From Micromonospora sp. WMMD1102 (GTDB lineage Bacteria > Actinomycetota > Actinomycetes > Mycobacteriales > Micromonosporaceae), in assembly GCF_029626265.1 (NCBI RefSeq), contig NZ_JARUBN010000001.1, forward strand, positions 1,550,001-1,614,000: DNA of 64,000 nt, given 5' to 3'. Of the stretch, positions 53,002-61,391 are shown in pieces. Each line of letters starts with the position of its first letter. Positions within the stretch are counted from its first letter, which is position 1. The position numbers and the translations under genes were made by a program. The notes beneath the pieces were generated by a model. That model did no database searches and was not told where the DNA came from. It worked only from the letters and a program-made list of their open reading frames with translations.

Positions 53002-54039
53002 ATGTCATCGCGCCAAAGTGATGGGTATGGGGCTTTGTTGGACGCACTCGATCGCCGCATCATCGGCGCCCTGCTCGCACATCCGCGGGCCACCCACGCG
53101 CAGATCGGCGAGGCGGTCTTCACCTCGGAGGCGACCGTCTCCCGCCGGCTGCCACGACTCATGCGCAGCGGGGCCGTCCGGGTGATCGGGGTGATGGACA
53201 GCGAGACGACCCGTCGGGCGCGATCGCTCTTCGTCCGGCTGCGCTGCCGGCCGGGTACCGCCAGCCGGTCGGCGGAGCACCTGGCCCGGTGGTCGGAGAG
53301 CGGATCGGTCAAGCTGGTCACCGGCAGCGTCGAGTGCGTGGCCGAGGTCTCCTACACCTCGAACGAGCACCTCTGCCAGCTCATGTTCGAGCAACTGCCC
53401 GGCCTGGACGGGATCCTCGCCGTCTGGAGCAACCAGGTGATCCGCAGGTTCTCCACCCCACACGGCTGGAGCCCGAGCCTGCTTCCCCCCGACGTGGTCG
53501 ACCGGCTGCGCGACCAGCGGATGGACCAGTGGAACGAACAGGTGCCCACCGTCCCGCCACCACGGCTGAGCCCGCTGGACGAGGCGATCGTCACCGGTCT
53601 GAGCCGGGATGGCCGTCAGGGCTGGCAGCAGTTGGCCGAGCGGTGCGGCGCGAGTCCGGTCACCGTACGGCGGCGGGCCGAGGCGATGATGACCGCCGGG
53701 TTCCTGCGTATGCGGACGCTTGTCGAGCCAGCTGTGGTCGGGCTTCCGGTGAACGCCTTCGTCTCGCTCAACGTGAATCCGACCCAGCTCGGGCAGGCCG
53801 GCGAACTCCTCGCCGCCCACCCGGCCGTACTCATGATCGCCGCGACGACCGGAGACCGGAACCTCTGCGGTGAGATCGCGCTGGCCAGCGACAGCGCGCT
53901 CTACGACTTCCTCTCCGAGACGGTCGGCCAGCTACCCGGCCTCCAGCACGCCGACGTCGCGGTAGCCCTCCGCTCCGTCAAACGGGCCGGGATGGTGCTA
54001 CCCGTCTCGGCACCCGAGCCCGCCCACGCCGGCACCTGA
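53002..54039 (+). CDS. Double-module Lrp/AsnC family transcriptional regulator
   Basis: The 345-residue protein contains two Lrp-type modules in tandem. Module one has LLDALDRRIIGALLAHPRAT and an HTH with FTSEATVSRRLPRLMRSG, then a RAM-like sensor. Module two has LSPLDEAIVTGLSRDGRQGW with HTH GASPVTVRRRAEAMMTAGFL, then a second sensor ending LPGLQHADVAVALRSVKRAG. Lrp proteins usually sense amino acids. It is divergent from the phosphodiesterase-transport-GH89 run and separated from it by 94 bases, so it probably controls it. The start is unsure: an ATG at 52987 is also in frame and TAGAGT lies near 52963. Confidence 0.87.
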   Translation: MSSRQSDGYGALLDALDRRIIGALLAHPRATHAQIGEAVFTSEATVSRRLPRLMRSGAVRVIGVMDSETTRRARSLFVRLRCRPGTASRSAEHLARWSESGSVKLVTGSVECVAEVSYTSNEHLCQLMFEQLPGLDGILAVWSNQVIRRFSTPHGWSPSLLPPDVVDRLRDQRMDQWNEQVPTVPPPRLSPLDEAIVTGLSRDGRQGWQQLAERCGASPVTVRRRAEAMMTAGFLRMRTLVEPAVVGLPVNAFVSLNVNPTQLGQAGELLAAHPAVLMIAATTGDRNLCGEIALASDSALYDFLSETVGQLPGLQHADVAVALRSVKRAGMVLPVSAPEPAHAGT

Positions 54040-54275
54040 GCCCGGCCCGGCCGACCCCTTGCCACGGCCATGCCGGCACCTGCGCCAGGCCGCGCACCAG
54101 GTCCGGCCGGGGCGGTGACCGGGGCGGATGCAAGGAGCCGACATTCCGCCGGCCATCTTTGACGGTTTCCTGCGAGATCATCGCCGATTCACCCGGACCA
54201 CCTTGATCGAAAACTCGGGCCCGTGCCACGCTCACCGGCACTTCAGACGACGTCAGCCGGAAGGACAGGGACCCG
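54040..54275. other. Intergenic region without a gene
   Basis: This 236-base spacer between the Lrp-type regulator and the calcineurin-like gene holds no ORF I can support. It contains the duplicated phrase CATGCCGGCACCTG/CACGCCGGCACCTG around the regulator stop and the ribosome site AAGGACAGGG of the next gene near 54262. Confidence 0.6.
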
Positions 54276-56516
54276 ATGTCATCGATGCCCGCCCGTGAGC
54301 CTGACCCCCTCCGGCTGGACCGCCGCCGGATCCTCCGGTTGAGCGCCGGTACCGCCGCCGCGGTGGCCGCCGGCGCGGCGGTCGGCGGCTCGCCCGCCCT
54401 CGGCGCACCGACCGCCGCCAACTGGCCCTGGCCCGGCGGCCCCGCCCGGTCCGGGTTCGCGCTGCTCGGTGACACCCAGATCGACGTGGACATCCCCGAG
54501 CGGACCGAGATCGTGAGCTGGGCGTACCAGCACATGGCCGCGGCAGACCCGTCGATCGTCTGCCACGTCGGAGACATCGTCGAGCACGGCTCGGTGGCCG
54601 AGTACGACACCTACCTGGGCACCATTCCGGCGGCGTTGCGGCCCCGGATCCGGCACGTTCCCGGCAACCACGACTGGCGGTGGGACAGCACCGCCGGGGC
54701 GCGCTACGGCGCGCTGTTCGGGCCGAGCCGGTACTCCTTCGACCACGCCGGCCTGCACTTCGTCGCACTGGACCCCAGCCACCTGCTTCAGGAGCCGGGC
54801 GGCTTCGGTGAGTCCGGCATCGCCTGGCTGACCCGGGACCTGAAGCGGGTACCGGCCAGTGTGCCGATCGTGCTGCTCTGCCACTTCCCGTTCGGCGGTG
54901 ACAACTACTACGTCAACGACCAGGAACGGCTGCTGGGTCTCCTCGACCGCCACAACGTACGGGCCGTGTTCGCCGGGCACGTGCACGCCGAGCAGGTCCA
55001 GCGGTTCAACGGGTTGACCCAGTTGGCGGTCGACGACACCCGCGGGACACCGATCTACTACTGGGTGGAGCGCACCTCCGGCCGGGCCGGTTCGGCGCTG
55101 CGGATCACGGCCGTGCAGCGGGCCGCCGACGGCAGCGCCGAGACCCGACCGGTGCTGGAGATCCCGCTCGACGGCGCACGGACCGCTTTCGCGCAGCGGC
55201 CCCAGGCGCTTTCGCTGACCCCGGCCGGCTCCGCCCTGGCGGTCTCGGTGCGGCTCGCTCCGCGCGCGACGGCGGCCAGCGTGCAGGCCCAGCTCTACCC
55301 CCAGCACACGTACGGTCTCAAGGACGCCGGCCAGTGGCGGGACCTCGCCGCCGACCCCTCCGGCCGCCGCTTCGGCACCAACCTGGACATCGCCGCACTG
55401 CCGCCCGGCGAGCACCGGATGACCGTACGGGTCACCGACCCCGAGGGCGCCTGGTACGAGCAGACCCGGACGTTCGCCCTCCCCGACCCCCGGCGGCGGC
55501 TGCGCTGGCGGGAACAGCTCGGCGCACCGGTGCAGGCCGGCCTTGCCGCTCGGGACGGCCTGCTGGTCGCCACCACCAGCGATGGCGCCGTGCTCGGCGC
55601 CCGGCCCACCCGCAAGGGACTGGGGCAGAGCTGGCGGACCCGGATCGGCTCGGTGTACGGCCGGCCGGCGTTCGCACCCGACGGCCGGACCGTCTACGTG
55701 CCCTCGGCCGACCACCATCTGCACGCCCTCGACCCGGCGACCGGCCGGCGCAGGTTCGCCTACCGGGCCGGCGCCCCGGTGCTGGGCAGCCCGCTGGTCA
55801 CCACGGTGGCCGGCCGCACCCTGGTCGTCTTCGCCGCCGGCGAGACCCGGCAGGCGGTCGACGCGCGCACCGGCGTCCGGGTGTGGCGGGTGACCGGGTC
55901 GGGCATGTTCGCCGGGCGCGCGGCCAGCGACGGCACCCGGGTCTACGCCGGTGCCGGGGACGGCAACGTCTACGCCCATGACGCCCGGACCGGCGCCGTC
56001 CAGTGGTCGTTCTCCACCACCGACCGCACCACCGCGTACAGCCGGCTCATCTACGGCCCGTGGGCGGACAACCTGGAGGTACTCCCGAACGGCCTGGTCC
56101 TGGTCTCCACCGTGGCGAAGGCGTCCGCGCTGGATGCCGTCACCGGGCAGGAGCGCTGGTCGGTGCCGGGCTCCTACATCTACGCCCCCAAGCTGCTGCT
56201 CGACGACGGCGACGTGCTGATGTGCGACGACGGAGGGCGTACCGCGGCCCGGGTCGACCCGGACACCGGAGTGGCCCGGTGGACGACCGGGCTCGGCGCG
56301 CGCCCGGTCAGCACCGGCGCGGCGATCCACCGTTCCGTCGCGTGGATTCCGACCACCACCGGCCTGCTGGTCGCGCTCGACCTGGCCACCGGATCGGTCC
56401 GGGCCCGGCTACAGATGACCACCACCGGGTACTGCTACAGCCCGCCGGTCGTCGTCGGTGACCTACTCCTGGTCGGCGACCAGGACGGGCTGCTGCACGG
56501 CATCGACGTGCGCTGA
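54276..56516 (+). CDS. Tat-exported calcineurin-like phosphoesterase with PQQ-type beta-propeller
   Basis: The 746-residue exported protein begins with a twin-arginine signal (DRRRILRLSAGTAAAVAAGA). The metallophosphoesterase domain (residues ~60-290) has LLGDTQID, HVGDIVEHG, VPGNHDWRW, LLCHFPFGG and FAGHVHAEQ in family order. A beta-sandwich region follows (~300-400), and then a PQQ-like propeller with repeats such as VPSADHHLHALDPATGRRRF, YAGAGDGNVYAHDARTGAV and LLVGDQDGLLHGIDV. AAGGACAGGG upstream supports the ATG. The substrate is unknown; the propeller may bind a polymer or partner protein. Confidence 0.92.
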   Translation: MSSMPAREPDPLRLDRRRILRLSAGTAAAVAAGAAVGGSPALGAPTAANWPWPGGPARSGFALLGDTQIDVDIPERTEIVSWAYQHMAAADPSIVCHVGDIVEHGSVAEYDTYLGTIPAALRPRIRHVPGNHDWRWDSTAGARYGALFGPSRYSFDHAGLHFVALDPSHLLQEPGGFGESGIAWLTRDLKRVPASVPIVLLCHFPFGGDNYYVNDQERLLGLLDRHNVRAVFAGHVHAEQVQRFNGLTQLAVDDTRGTPIYYWVERTSGRAGSALRITAVQRAADGSAETRPVLEIPLDGARTAFAQRPQALSLTPAGSALAVSVRLAPRATAASVQAQLYPQHTYGLKDAGQWRDLAADPSGRRFGTNLDIAALPPGEHRMTVRVTDPEGAWYEQTRTFALPDPRRRLRWREQLGAPVQAGLAARDGLLVATTSDGAVLGARPTRKGLGQSWRTRIGSVYGRPAFAPDGRTVYVPSADHHLHALDPATGRRRFAYRAGAPVLGSPLVTTVAGRTLVVFAAGETRQAVDARTGVRVWRVTGSGMFAGRAASDGTRVYAGAGDGNVYAHDARTGAVQWSFSTTDRTTAYSRLIYGPWADNLEVLPNGLVLVSTVAKASALDAVTGQERWSVPGSYIYAPKLLLDDGDVLMCDDGGRTAARVDPDTGVARWTTGLGARPVSTGAAIHRSVAWIPTTTGLLVALDLATGSVRARLQMTTTGYCYSPPVVVGDLLLVGDQDGLLHGIDVR

Positions 56517-56664
56517 GGCGACGTGCGCTGAGGCCCGGCCGGCTGGAGGCGTCCGGCTGGCCGGAGGCGTCCGGATCGGTTCCGCCGGTCCGGACGTCCG
56601 GACCGGAAGCCTCACCAGGTGCCGCCCTGCCGCCCTGCCGCCCGGCACCTGGCAAGGTAGCCGC

Positions 56665-57603
56665 ATGCGCTTGGTTATCTTCACCGAACCCCAGCAGGGC
56701 GCCAGCTACGCCGACCTGCTCCGGATCGCCCGGCACACCGAGGAGTGCGGGTTCGACGGCTTCTTCCGCTCCGACCACTACCTCACGATGGGCGGCACCG
56801 GGCTGCCCGGTCCGACCGACGCCTGGCTCACCCTCGCCGCCCTGGCCGTGCAGACCACCCGGATCCGGCTCGGCACGCTCGTCACCTCGGCGACGTTCCG
56901 GCTGCCGGGACCGCTGGCGATCAGCGTCGCGCAGGTGGACGAGATGAGCGGCGGCCGGGTCGAACTCGGCCTCGGCACCGGATGGTTCGAGGAGGAACAC
57001 CTGGCGTACGGCATCCCGTTCCCGCCGCTCGCCGAGCGGTTCGGCCGGCTCACCGAGCAGTTGCAGGTGGTCACCGGGCTGTGGCGTACCCCGCTCGGCG
57101 AGACCTTCGACCACCGGGGCAGTTACTACCAGCTCACCGACTCGCCCGCGCTGCCGAAGCCGGTCCAGACGCCTGGGATACCGGTGATCGTCGGTGGCAA
57201 GGGGGTTCGGCGTACCCCGATGCTGGCCGCCCGGTTCGCCGACGAGTTCAACGTGCCGTTCAGCTCGCCCGACGAGGTGGCCCGCAGCTACGCGGCGGTG
57301 GCCGAGGCCGCCGAGCGGACCGGTCGGGCGGACTCCGGGCGGGATCCGCTGGTGCTCTCCGCCGCGCTGGCGGTGCTCTGCGGGCGGTCGGACGCCGAGG
57401 TGCGCCGCCGGGCCGAGGCGATCGGCCGCGACCCGGTCGAGATGGCCGGCTCGTACGGCGTCGCCGGCACGCCGGACCAGGTCGTCGAACAGATCCAGGC
57501 GTACGCCCGGCACGGCGCCAGCCGGATCTTCCTCCAGGTGCTGGACATCGCCGACCTGGACCACCTGGACCTGATCGCCGCCGAGGTGGCACCCCGGCTC
57601 TGA
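56665..57603 (+). CDS. LLM-class (F420-dependent type) oxidoreductase
   Basis: The 312-residue luciferase-like TIM barrel begins MRLVIFTEPQQGASYADLLR. It has GFDGFFRSDHYLTMG, QTTRIRLGTLVTSATFRLPG and GRVELGLGTGWFEEEHLAYG, all typical of F420-dependent LLM enzymes of actinobacteria. IPVIVGGKGVRRTPMLAARF follows. The cofactor is inferred from family and host; FMN is possible. The substrate is unknown. TAGCCG lies one base from the ATG and is not a usable -10, so the promoter is not defined. Confidence 0.9.
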   Translation: MRLVIFTEPQQGASYADLLRIARHTEECGFDGFFRSDHYLTMGGTGLPGPTDAWLTLAALAVQTTRIRLGTLVTSATFRLPGPLAISVAQVDEMSGGRVELGLGTGWFEEEHLAYGIPFPPLAERFGRLTEQLQVVTGLWRTPLGETFDHRGSYYQLTDSPALPKPVQTPGIPVIVGGKGVRRTPMLAARFADEFNVPFSSPDEVARSYAAVAEAAERTGRADSGRDPLVLSAALAVLCGRSDAEVRRRAEAIGRDPVEMAGSYGVAGTPDQVVEQIQAYARHGASRIFLQVLDIADLDHLDLIAAEVAPRL

Positions 57604-57690
57604 CGGCGTTACCGGGTTGGTGTCCGACCCGCCCGCCACGATCCCGCGACCGTTCTCGCCAGGGGGACGCCGGCAACCGCGCTCACGGGA

Positions 57691-58953
57691 TCACGCCGAC
57701 GTGACCCGGCCGGTGCCGCCGTCGACCTCGACGGTCGCACCGTCCGGCAGGGCGGCCATCGCCCCGGGCACCGACAGCACGGCGGGCAGGCCCTGCTCGC
57801 GCGCCACGATGGCGGCGTGCGAGAGCACACCTCCGGTCTCGGTGACCACCGCGGCGACCACGCCGAACAGCGGTGTCCAGGCCGGGTCGGTGGTCCGGCA
57901 CACGAGGACGTCGCCCGCGCGTACCCGGGCGAAGTCGCCGGGCCCGCCGACCACCCGGGCTGGTCCGACTGCGATTCCCGGGCTGCCGGGCGTACCGGTC
58001 AGGACGCTGGTTCCCACCGCCGGGGACCGGCCGTGCCGTGGTTGTCCAGGGTGCGCTGCCGGCGCGTCCGGCGGCGGGGCCGTGACGGGGCGTGCTTGCA
58101 GGAGCCAGATCCGACCGTCGGCGATCGCCCACTCGATGTCCTGCGGCCCACCCAGCAGGTCCGCCGTGTCGCGGCCGAGTGCCACCAGCCGGCCGAGCTG
58201 CTCGTCGGTCAGGCAGAAGCGCTCCTGGTCGGCGAGCGGGACGGCGCGGGCGACGACCCGGCTCCGCACCCGGTCGAGCCGGTTGGCCTTGCCGCCGAGT
58301 ACCCGGCGGAGCACGGTGTCACCGTGGACCGTCCACGAGTCCGGGGTGACCCGCCCGCCGACCACGCTCTCGCCGAGTCCCCACGAAGCCTCGATCCGGA
58401 CCTCCGCCCCGGTGAACAGAACTCCCGCGACGTCGGCGTCCACCAGGCGCTGCACCAGCACGGCCATCGTCGGCGACCGGTCCGGCCCGTGCGTGGCCAG
58501 CCAGCGCCGGTAACCGACGGCACGCTCGGACCACAGCGAGGCCCAGCACCCGCCCACCGCCCCGGCCACCTGCTCGGGCCCGCTGACGCCCAGGAACGTG
58601 TCGTGCTGTCCGGCCGCCGTGCCGTCGGCGGTGTCCTCGCCGCTCGCCGAGGAACGCACCGCGACGGACTCGTGGCGGAGCCGGGCGAGGGCGCGGGAGA
58701 TCGCCTCTACCAGTGCGGGGGCCAGCGGCAACTCTCCGATCCGCCGCCGCGCGGCGCCGGGCTCGGCGAGGTCGAGGCCGGCGACCGCCGCCTCGTACGC
58801 GGCTGTCGGCACCACGAATCCCGGCGGTACCGGCAGTCCCGCCCCGAGGAGCCGGGCGAGGACGGCGGCCTTGCCGCCCGACGTCGAGGGTTCGGCGTCA
58901 GCCAGGTCGATGAGCACCAGTTCCCCCTGCCGGACCGGTGACTGACCGGACAC
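57691..58953 (-). CDS. Short PEP-synthase / rifampin-phosphotransferase-like dikinase
   Basis: The 420-residue protein joins an ATP-grasp PEP/pyruvate-binding domain (SGGKAAVLARLLGAGLPVPP; AVRSSASGEDTADGTAAGQH; WGLGESVVGG; DIEWAIADGRIWLLQARPV) directly to a swivelling phosphohistidine domain (TETGGVLSHAAIVAREQGLP with the His). The large substrate-binding domain of PEP synthase (~790 residues) and rifampin phosphotransferase (~865) is missing. It could phosphorylate a small acceptor or a partner protein. The GTG at 58953 has TAGAGT eight bases upstream. It is divergent from a winged-helix regulator gene. Confidence 0.85.
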   Translation of the reverse strand: MSGQSPVRQGELVLIDLADAEPSTSGGKAAVLARLLGAGLPVPPGFVVPTAAYEAAVAGLDLAEPGAARRRIGELPLAPALVEAISRALARLRHESVAVRSSASGEDTADGTAAGQHDTFLGVSGPEQVAGAVGGCWASLWSERAVGYRRWLATHGPDRSPTMAVLVQRLVDADVAGVLFTGAEVRIEASWGLGESVVGGRVTPDSWTVHGDTVLRRVLGGKANRLDRVRSRVVARAVPLADQERFCLTDEQLGRLVALGRDTADLLGGPQDIEWAIADGRIWLLQARPVTAPPPDAPAAHPGQPRHGRSPAVGTSVLTGTPGSPGIAVGPARVVGGPGDFARVRAGDVLVCRTTDPAWTPLFGVVAAVVTETGGVLSHAAIVAREQGLPAVLSVPGAMAALPDGATVEVDGGTGRVTSA

Positions 58954-58961
58954 AGCCGCAG

Positions 58962-58967
58962 ACTCTA
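58962..58967 (-). promoter_or_regulatory. -10 box of the dikinase gene
   Basis: TAGAGT on the minus strand ends eight bases before the GTG at 58953, with no ribosome site, consistent with leaderless expression. Confidence 0.4.
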
Positions 58968-59051
58968 CTTCGTCCGCTGCATCCCACCGGTCACCGGCTT
59001 TCCCGACGAACCTGTTGGCGTTCCGCCCCGGCGGCGGGGATGCTCGCTGTC

Positions 59052-59696
59052 ATGACGCACGCCTCCACGCCGGAACTGCTTGTCCTGCACACCGTCCGGG
59101 TGACCGGACTGGCCGAGGACGCGGCCGTCTCGCGGCGCACCGGTGTCGACCCGGACACGGTTTCGGAACTGCTGAAGGACTACGAGGCGTACGGCTGGGT
59201 GACCCACGCCGAGTTCGCCGGTACCGGCGGATGGACGCTCACCGAGCGGGGCCGCGAGGAGGACTCCGGAAGGCTCTCCGAAGAGCTGGACCGGGCCGGC
59301 GCCCGGACCGTCGTGCAGCGGGCGCACCAGGAGTTCGAGTCGCTCAACGGGCGCCTGGTGAAGGCGTGCACCGACTGGCAGCTGCGGCCCAGCCAGGGCG
59401 ACCGGCTGGCCGCCAACGACCACGGCGATCCGGCCTGGGACGCCCGGGTGCTCGACGAACTCGGCACGCTCGCCCGGGAACTGGCCCGGGTCGTCGGCGA
59501 CCTGTCCGCGGTGCTGGCCCGGTTCGGCGGCTACGACGAGAGGTTCTCGGCAGCCCTGGGCCGGGCCCGTGCGGGACAGCTGGAGTGGGTGGCCGGGGTC
59601 GGTGTCGCCTCGTGTCACGCCGTCTGGATGGAACTGCACGAGGACCTGCTCTCGACGCTCGGCATCGCACGCGGCGCGGAACAGGGCACCCGATAG
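59052..59696 (+). CDS. Winged-helix transcriptional regulator (MarR/PadR-like)
   Basis: The 214-residue protein begins MTHASTPELLVLHTVRVTGL. It has an N-terminal winged helix, with GVDPDTVSELLKDYEAYGWV as recognition region and WTLTERGREED as the wing, followed by a helical C-terminal domain that probably dimerises. It is divergent from the short dikinase gene, with about 100 bases between them, and may regulate it. The ligand is unknown. Its TAG stop forms the first half of the -10 box of the next gene. Confidence 0.75.
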   Translation: MTHASTPELLVLHTVRVTGLAEDAAVSRRTGVDPDTVSELLKDYEAYGWVTHAEFAGTGGWTLTERGREEDSGRLSEELDRAGARTVVQRAHQEFESLNGRLVKACTDWQLRPSQGDRLAANDHGDPAWDARVLDELGTLARELARVVGDLSAVLARFGGYDERFSAALGRARAGQLEWVAGVGVASCHAVWMELHEDLLSTLGIARGAEQGTR

Positions 59697-59699
59697 GTT
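59694..59699 (+). promoter_or_regulatory. -10 box of the histidine phosphatase gene, made from a stop codon
   Basis: TAGGTT begins with the TAG stop of the upstream regulator gene and is followed by six bases and the ATG at 59706, the same layout as at dapA. Confidence 0.55.
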
Positions 59700-59705
59700 C
59701 GTCCG

Positions 59706-60308
59706 ATGGCAACCCGGCACCTCTACCTGGCCCGGCACGGTGCGGCGGACGCGTTCGGGGAGTTGAAGGAGTCCGGACGCCGGCAGGCGGCCCTGTTGGG
59801 CGGACGACTCGCCGGGCTGCCGGTCGGCAACATCTGGCACTCGCCGCTGCCACGGGCCGTGGCCAGCGCCCACGAGCTTGCCCGCTACCTGCCCGGTGTG
59901 CCGGTAGCCGAGGCCGCCGAACTCGTCGACCACGTGCCGTACGTGCCCGACGAGGCGGAGCTGCCCCGGTCCTGGGCCGGCTTCTTCGACGGCTACGACG
60001 AGGCCGAGGCGGCGGCGGGCAGCCGGGTGGCGGCGGCGTTACTGGACCGGTTCGCGCGGGTGCCCGAGCCGGGCTGGCCCGACAGCTACGAGGTACTGGT
60101 CACGCACGCGTACCCGATCGCCTGGTTGGTGCGCGACGCCCTGCAGGCGCCGCCGGTCCGATGGCTCAGCCTGGACAGCGCCAACACGGGACTCACGATG
60201 ATCGAGTACCGCACCGGCCTGGCACCCACCCTGGTGATGTTCAACGACATGAGCCACCTGCCGACCGACCTGCGCTGGACCGGGGTCCGGGCGAACGCAC
60301 GCCCCTGA
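59706..60308 (+). CDS. Histidine phosphatase family protein
   Basis: The 200-residue protein begins MATRHLYLARHGAADAFGEL, containing the RHG catalytic motif with the phosphoaccepting His at about residue 11. SPLPRAVASAHELARYL supplies the second Arg, and VLVTHAYPIAWLVRDAL the second catalytic His. It is a phosphoglycerate-mutase-fold phosphatase of unknown substrate. It appears to have its own leaderless promoter although only nine bases separate it from the upstream stop. Confidence 0.9.
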   Translation: MATRHLYLARHGAADAFGELKESGRRQAALLGGRLAGLPVGNIWHSPLPRAVASAHELARYLPGVPVAEAAELVDHVPYVPDEAELPRSWAGFFDGYDEAEAAAGSRVAAALLDRFARVPEPGWPDSYEVLVTHAYPIAWLVRDALQAPPVRWLSLDSANTGLTMIEYRTGLAPTLVMFNDMSHLPTDLRWTGVRANARP

Positions 60309-60325
60309 GCGCCGCGCTGGTGTGG

Positions 60326-61261
60326 TCAGGCCGCGTCGTCCGCCTTGCCGAGCCGCCAGTAGCCCATGAAGGCGACCGACTCGCGGTCCAGGCCGCGCTC
60401 GGCGACCAGATGCCGGCGCAACGCCCGGATCACGGCGGACTCGCCGGCCAGCCAGGCGTAGTGCCCACCGCCGGAGAGGCCGACCGGTACTTCCCACAAC
60501 TCGTCGTCCGGGGCGTCCTCCGACCCGTCGTCCTGGGTTGGCCGGTCCGCCGGGAGGAGCCGCTCGGCGGCGGCGCGGACCGCCGGGACCAGCAGGCTGC
60601 CGTGCGCCGCAGCCGCCCGGGGCAACCAGGTCACGGTCAGCAGCGGCGGGGCCGACAGAGCGAGCACGTCGGCCGGCTCCGGCACCTCCAGCAGTACCTC
60701 GCCCCGGCTGTCGACCGGCAGCCGTTCGACGATCGCGGCGATCGCCGGTACCGCCGTCTCGTCCCCGGCCAGCAGCAGTGTGCGGTCGGCGAGTGCGGGT
60801 TGGAACTCCCGGCCGCCGTGGTCGCCGGGGTAGCCGTGGTCCGGTCCCATGATCATCAGGTGGTCGCCGGGTGCGGCGGTCATCGCCCAGCGGGCCGCGG
60901 GGCCGTGCGCGCCGTACGGACCGCCGTCGGGGTGCAGCACGATGTCGACGTCGACCTCGCGGATCTCCCGGCGTACCGCCCGGGTGGTGTAGGTGCGGAA
61001 CGGGTTGCGCAGCTCGGTGGGGAGGGCCCGCCAGCGCGGGTACCAGTCGGGACCGGTCGGCAGGTGCCCGAAGCCGTGCGCCGCAAGCGGGAAGACGAGC
61101 TTGATCCGCTGGTCGTAGCCGGGGTCGGCGAAGGTGTCGAAGTCGTCGCCGGTGAAGGTCACCCGCAGGAAGGACGGGCTCAACCGGTGCAGCCGGACGA
61201 CCTCGGCCGGAAAGAGCCGCCACGGGGCGACGAGCGACGGTGCGGTGGACAGCTCGGTCAT
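60326..61261 (-). CDS. Siderophore-interacting protein (ferric-siderophore reductase)
   Basis: The 311-residue cytoplasmic flavoprotein releases iron from imported siderophores by reduction. The FAD-binding barrel shows RLSPSFLRVTFTGDDFDTF and FRTYTTRAVRREIREVDVD; the lid region has MIMGPDHGYPG. The NAD(P)-binding half begins TLLLAGDETAVPAIAAIVERLP and ends AWLAGESAVIRALRRHL. An iron box lies upstream, so transcription is likely repressed by the DtxR/IdeR/DmdR1 regulator when iron is ample. It is convergent with the histidine phosphatase gene. Most length and motifs match the SIP family. Confidence 0.93.
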   Translation of the reverse strand: MTELSTAPSLVAPWRLFPAEVVRLHRLSPSFLRVTFTGDDFDTFADPGYDQRIKLVFPLAAHGFGHLPTGPDWYPRWRALPTELRNPFRTYTTRAVRREIREVDVDIVLHPDGGPYGAHGPAARWAMTAAPGDHLMIMGPDHGYPGDHGGREFQPALADRTLLLAGDETAVPAIAAIVERLPVDSRGEVLLEVPEPADVLALSAPPLLTVTWLPRAAAAHGSLLVPAVRAAAERLLPADRPTQDDGSEDAPDDELWEVPVGLSGGGHYAWLAGESAVIRALRRHLVAERGLDRESVAFMGYWRLGKADDAA

Positions 61262-61313
61262 CGGCCAACCTCTCGGTACGCGTCGCCGCAGGTACGACGA
61301 GTGCGGCGCCTCG

Positions 61314-61332
61314 TTAGGTTAGCCTAACCTCG
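61314..61332. promoter_or_regulatory. Iron box (IdeR/DmdR1 operator)
   Basis: TTAGGTTAGCCTAACCTCG matches the actinobacterial iron-box consensus TTAGGTTAGSCTAACCTAA at 17 of 19 positions. It lies 53-71 bases before the siderophore-interacting protein start, a position suited to repression of its promoter. Confidence 0.88.
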
Positions 61333-61391
61333 CGGTAAAGTCAGCGGGGGATCCGATCTTCGTCCCGCCGACGCCCGGCTCCCGCGGCGGC

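Noticed and set aside
54279..56330. 683-codon minus-strand frame over the calcineurin/propeller gene
   Set aside because: It is antisense to a protein with complete metallophosphoesterase motifs and a Tat signal; no motif is seen on the minus strand.
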